DNA from: Streptomyces sp. 6-11-2
GTDB taxonomy: Bacteria; Actinomycetota; Actinomycetes; Streptomycetales; Streptomycetaceae
NCBI RefSeq assembly: GCF_006540305.1
Contig: NZ_BJOR01000001.1
Span: forward strand, 2,480,001-2,544,000
Direction: 5' to 3'
DNA: 64,000 nt
Made by a program: the position numbers and the translations under genes. The notes below the pieces were generated by a model, which was given only the letters and a program-made list of their open reading frames with translations, made no database searches and was not told the origin of the DNA. Position 1 is the first letter of the stretch. The number at the start of each line of letters is the position of its first letter. Positions 63,928 to 64,000 of this stretch are shown piece by piece.

Positions 63928-63958
63928 TCTCCTTGTCCCGGGCACGCGGCCCGGCTGA

Positions 63959-64000
63959 TCAGACCGTGAGGCGTGTGCCGTTCGCGCGTGCCGCGGCGGC
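63959..64000 (-). CDS. C-terminal fragment of a gene beyond the window
   Basis: On the minus strand the last 13 codons of an open frame (AAAARANGTRLTV, then TGA at 63959-63961) run to the right edge. The preceding hairpin fits the end of a convergent gene. The fragment is too short to identify. Confidence 0.35.
   Translation of the reverse strand, partial: AAAARANGTRLTV

Overview
This window is chromosomal DNA of a high-GC Gram-positive mycelial bacterium, almost certainly a Streptomyces. GC is very high, nearly every third codon position is G or C, GTG starts and 4-bp ATGA/GTGA gene overlaps are common, and the gene families are Streptomyces-typical (Wbl protein, SpoIIE-type phosphatase, OxyR/AhpCD, DasR-type sites at a chitinase). 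No tRNA, rRNA, insertion sequence, phage or CRISPR array was seen.

Region 1 (1-13.8 kb) is conserved core: polyphosphate glucokinase, IspH, both exonuclease VII subunits, class II fructose-1,6-bisphosphatase (GlpX), a Wbl protein, a DUF1707 protein, class I and class II fumarases side by side, a DUF402/FomD-like protein and a SpoIIE-type phosphatase. Region 2 (13.8-31 kb) holds a class A penicillin-binding protein, an SPFH/ribbon-helix-helix pair, a PadR-controlled ABC exporter, oxyR-ahpC-ahpD, an AI-2E family transporter, a secreted SLT transglycosylase behind a long structured intergenic region, PhoH, undecaprenyl diphosphate synthase and a methyltransferase.

Region 3 (30.2-49.5 kb) is the most interesting part: a complete Tad/Flp (type IVc) pilus locus. 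It has a prepilin peptidase, TadA, TadB, TadC, CpaE, CpaB, two TadE-like pseudopilins, a Flp pilin, a TadG-like protein, a lipoprotein, an OmpA-like protein and a dedicated histidine kinase/LuxR-type response regulator. Two further large proteins carry a Flp-type processing and transmembrane segment followed by a long extracellular part. One ends like a polymorphic toxin and is translationally coupled to a candidate immunity gene; the other is a beta-rich protein with an EF-hand-like loop, in an operon with a lipoprotein and a membrane protein. The promoters of the pilin operon, the toxin operon, the second cargo operon and the prepilin peptidase all share a 16-bp palindrome (TGGGYCC-NN-GGRCCCA, with one mismatch in the pilin copy) at the same distance (22-23 bp) from a -10 hexamer. 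This points to one activator, plausibly the response regulator in the locus, controlling the pilins, the pilin-tethered cargo and the peptidase that would process them.

Region 4 (49.5-64 kb) is secretory and metabolic: a GH18 chitinase with two DasR-like sites, an ECF sigma factor and a membrane-anchored partner, a D-amino-acid catabolic cluster (RidA, IclR regulator, an internally deleted PfkB kinase remnant, D-serine-deaminase-like enzyme, D-aminoacylase), a secreted trypsin-like protease, an alanine-type aminotransferase, a small unknown protein behind a PerR/CatR-like box, and a TPR protein coupled to a glycosyltransferase-methyltransferase fusion. Gene identities rest on reading protein motifs and gene order by eye; no database search was run.
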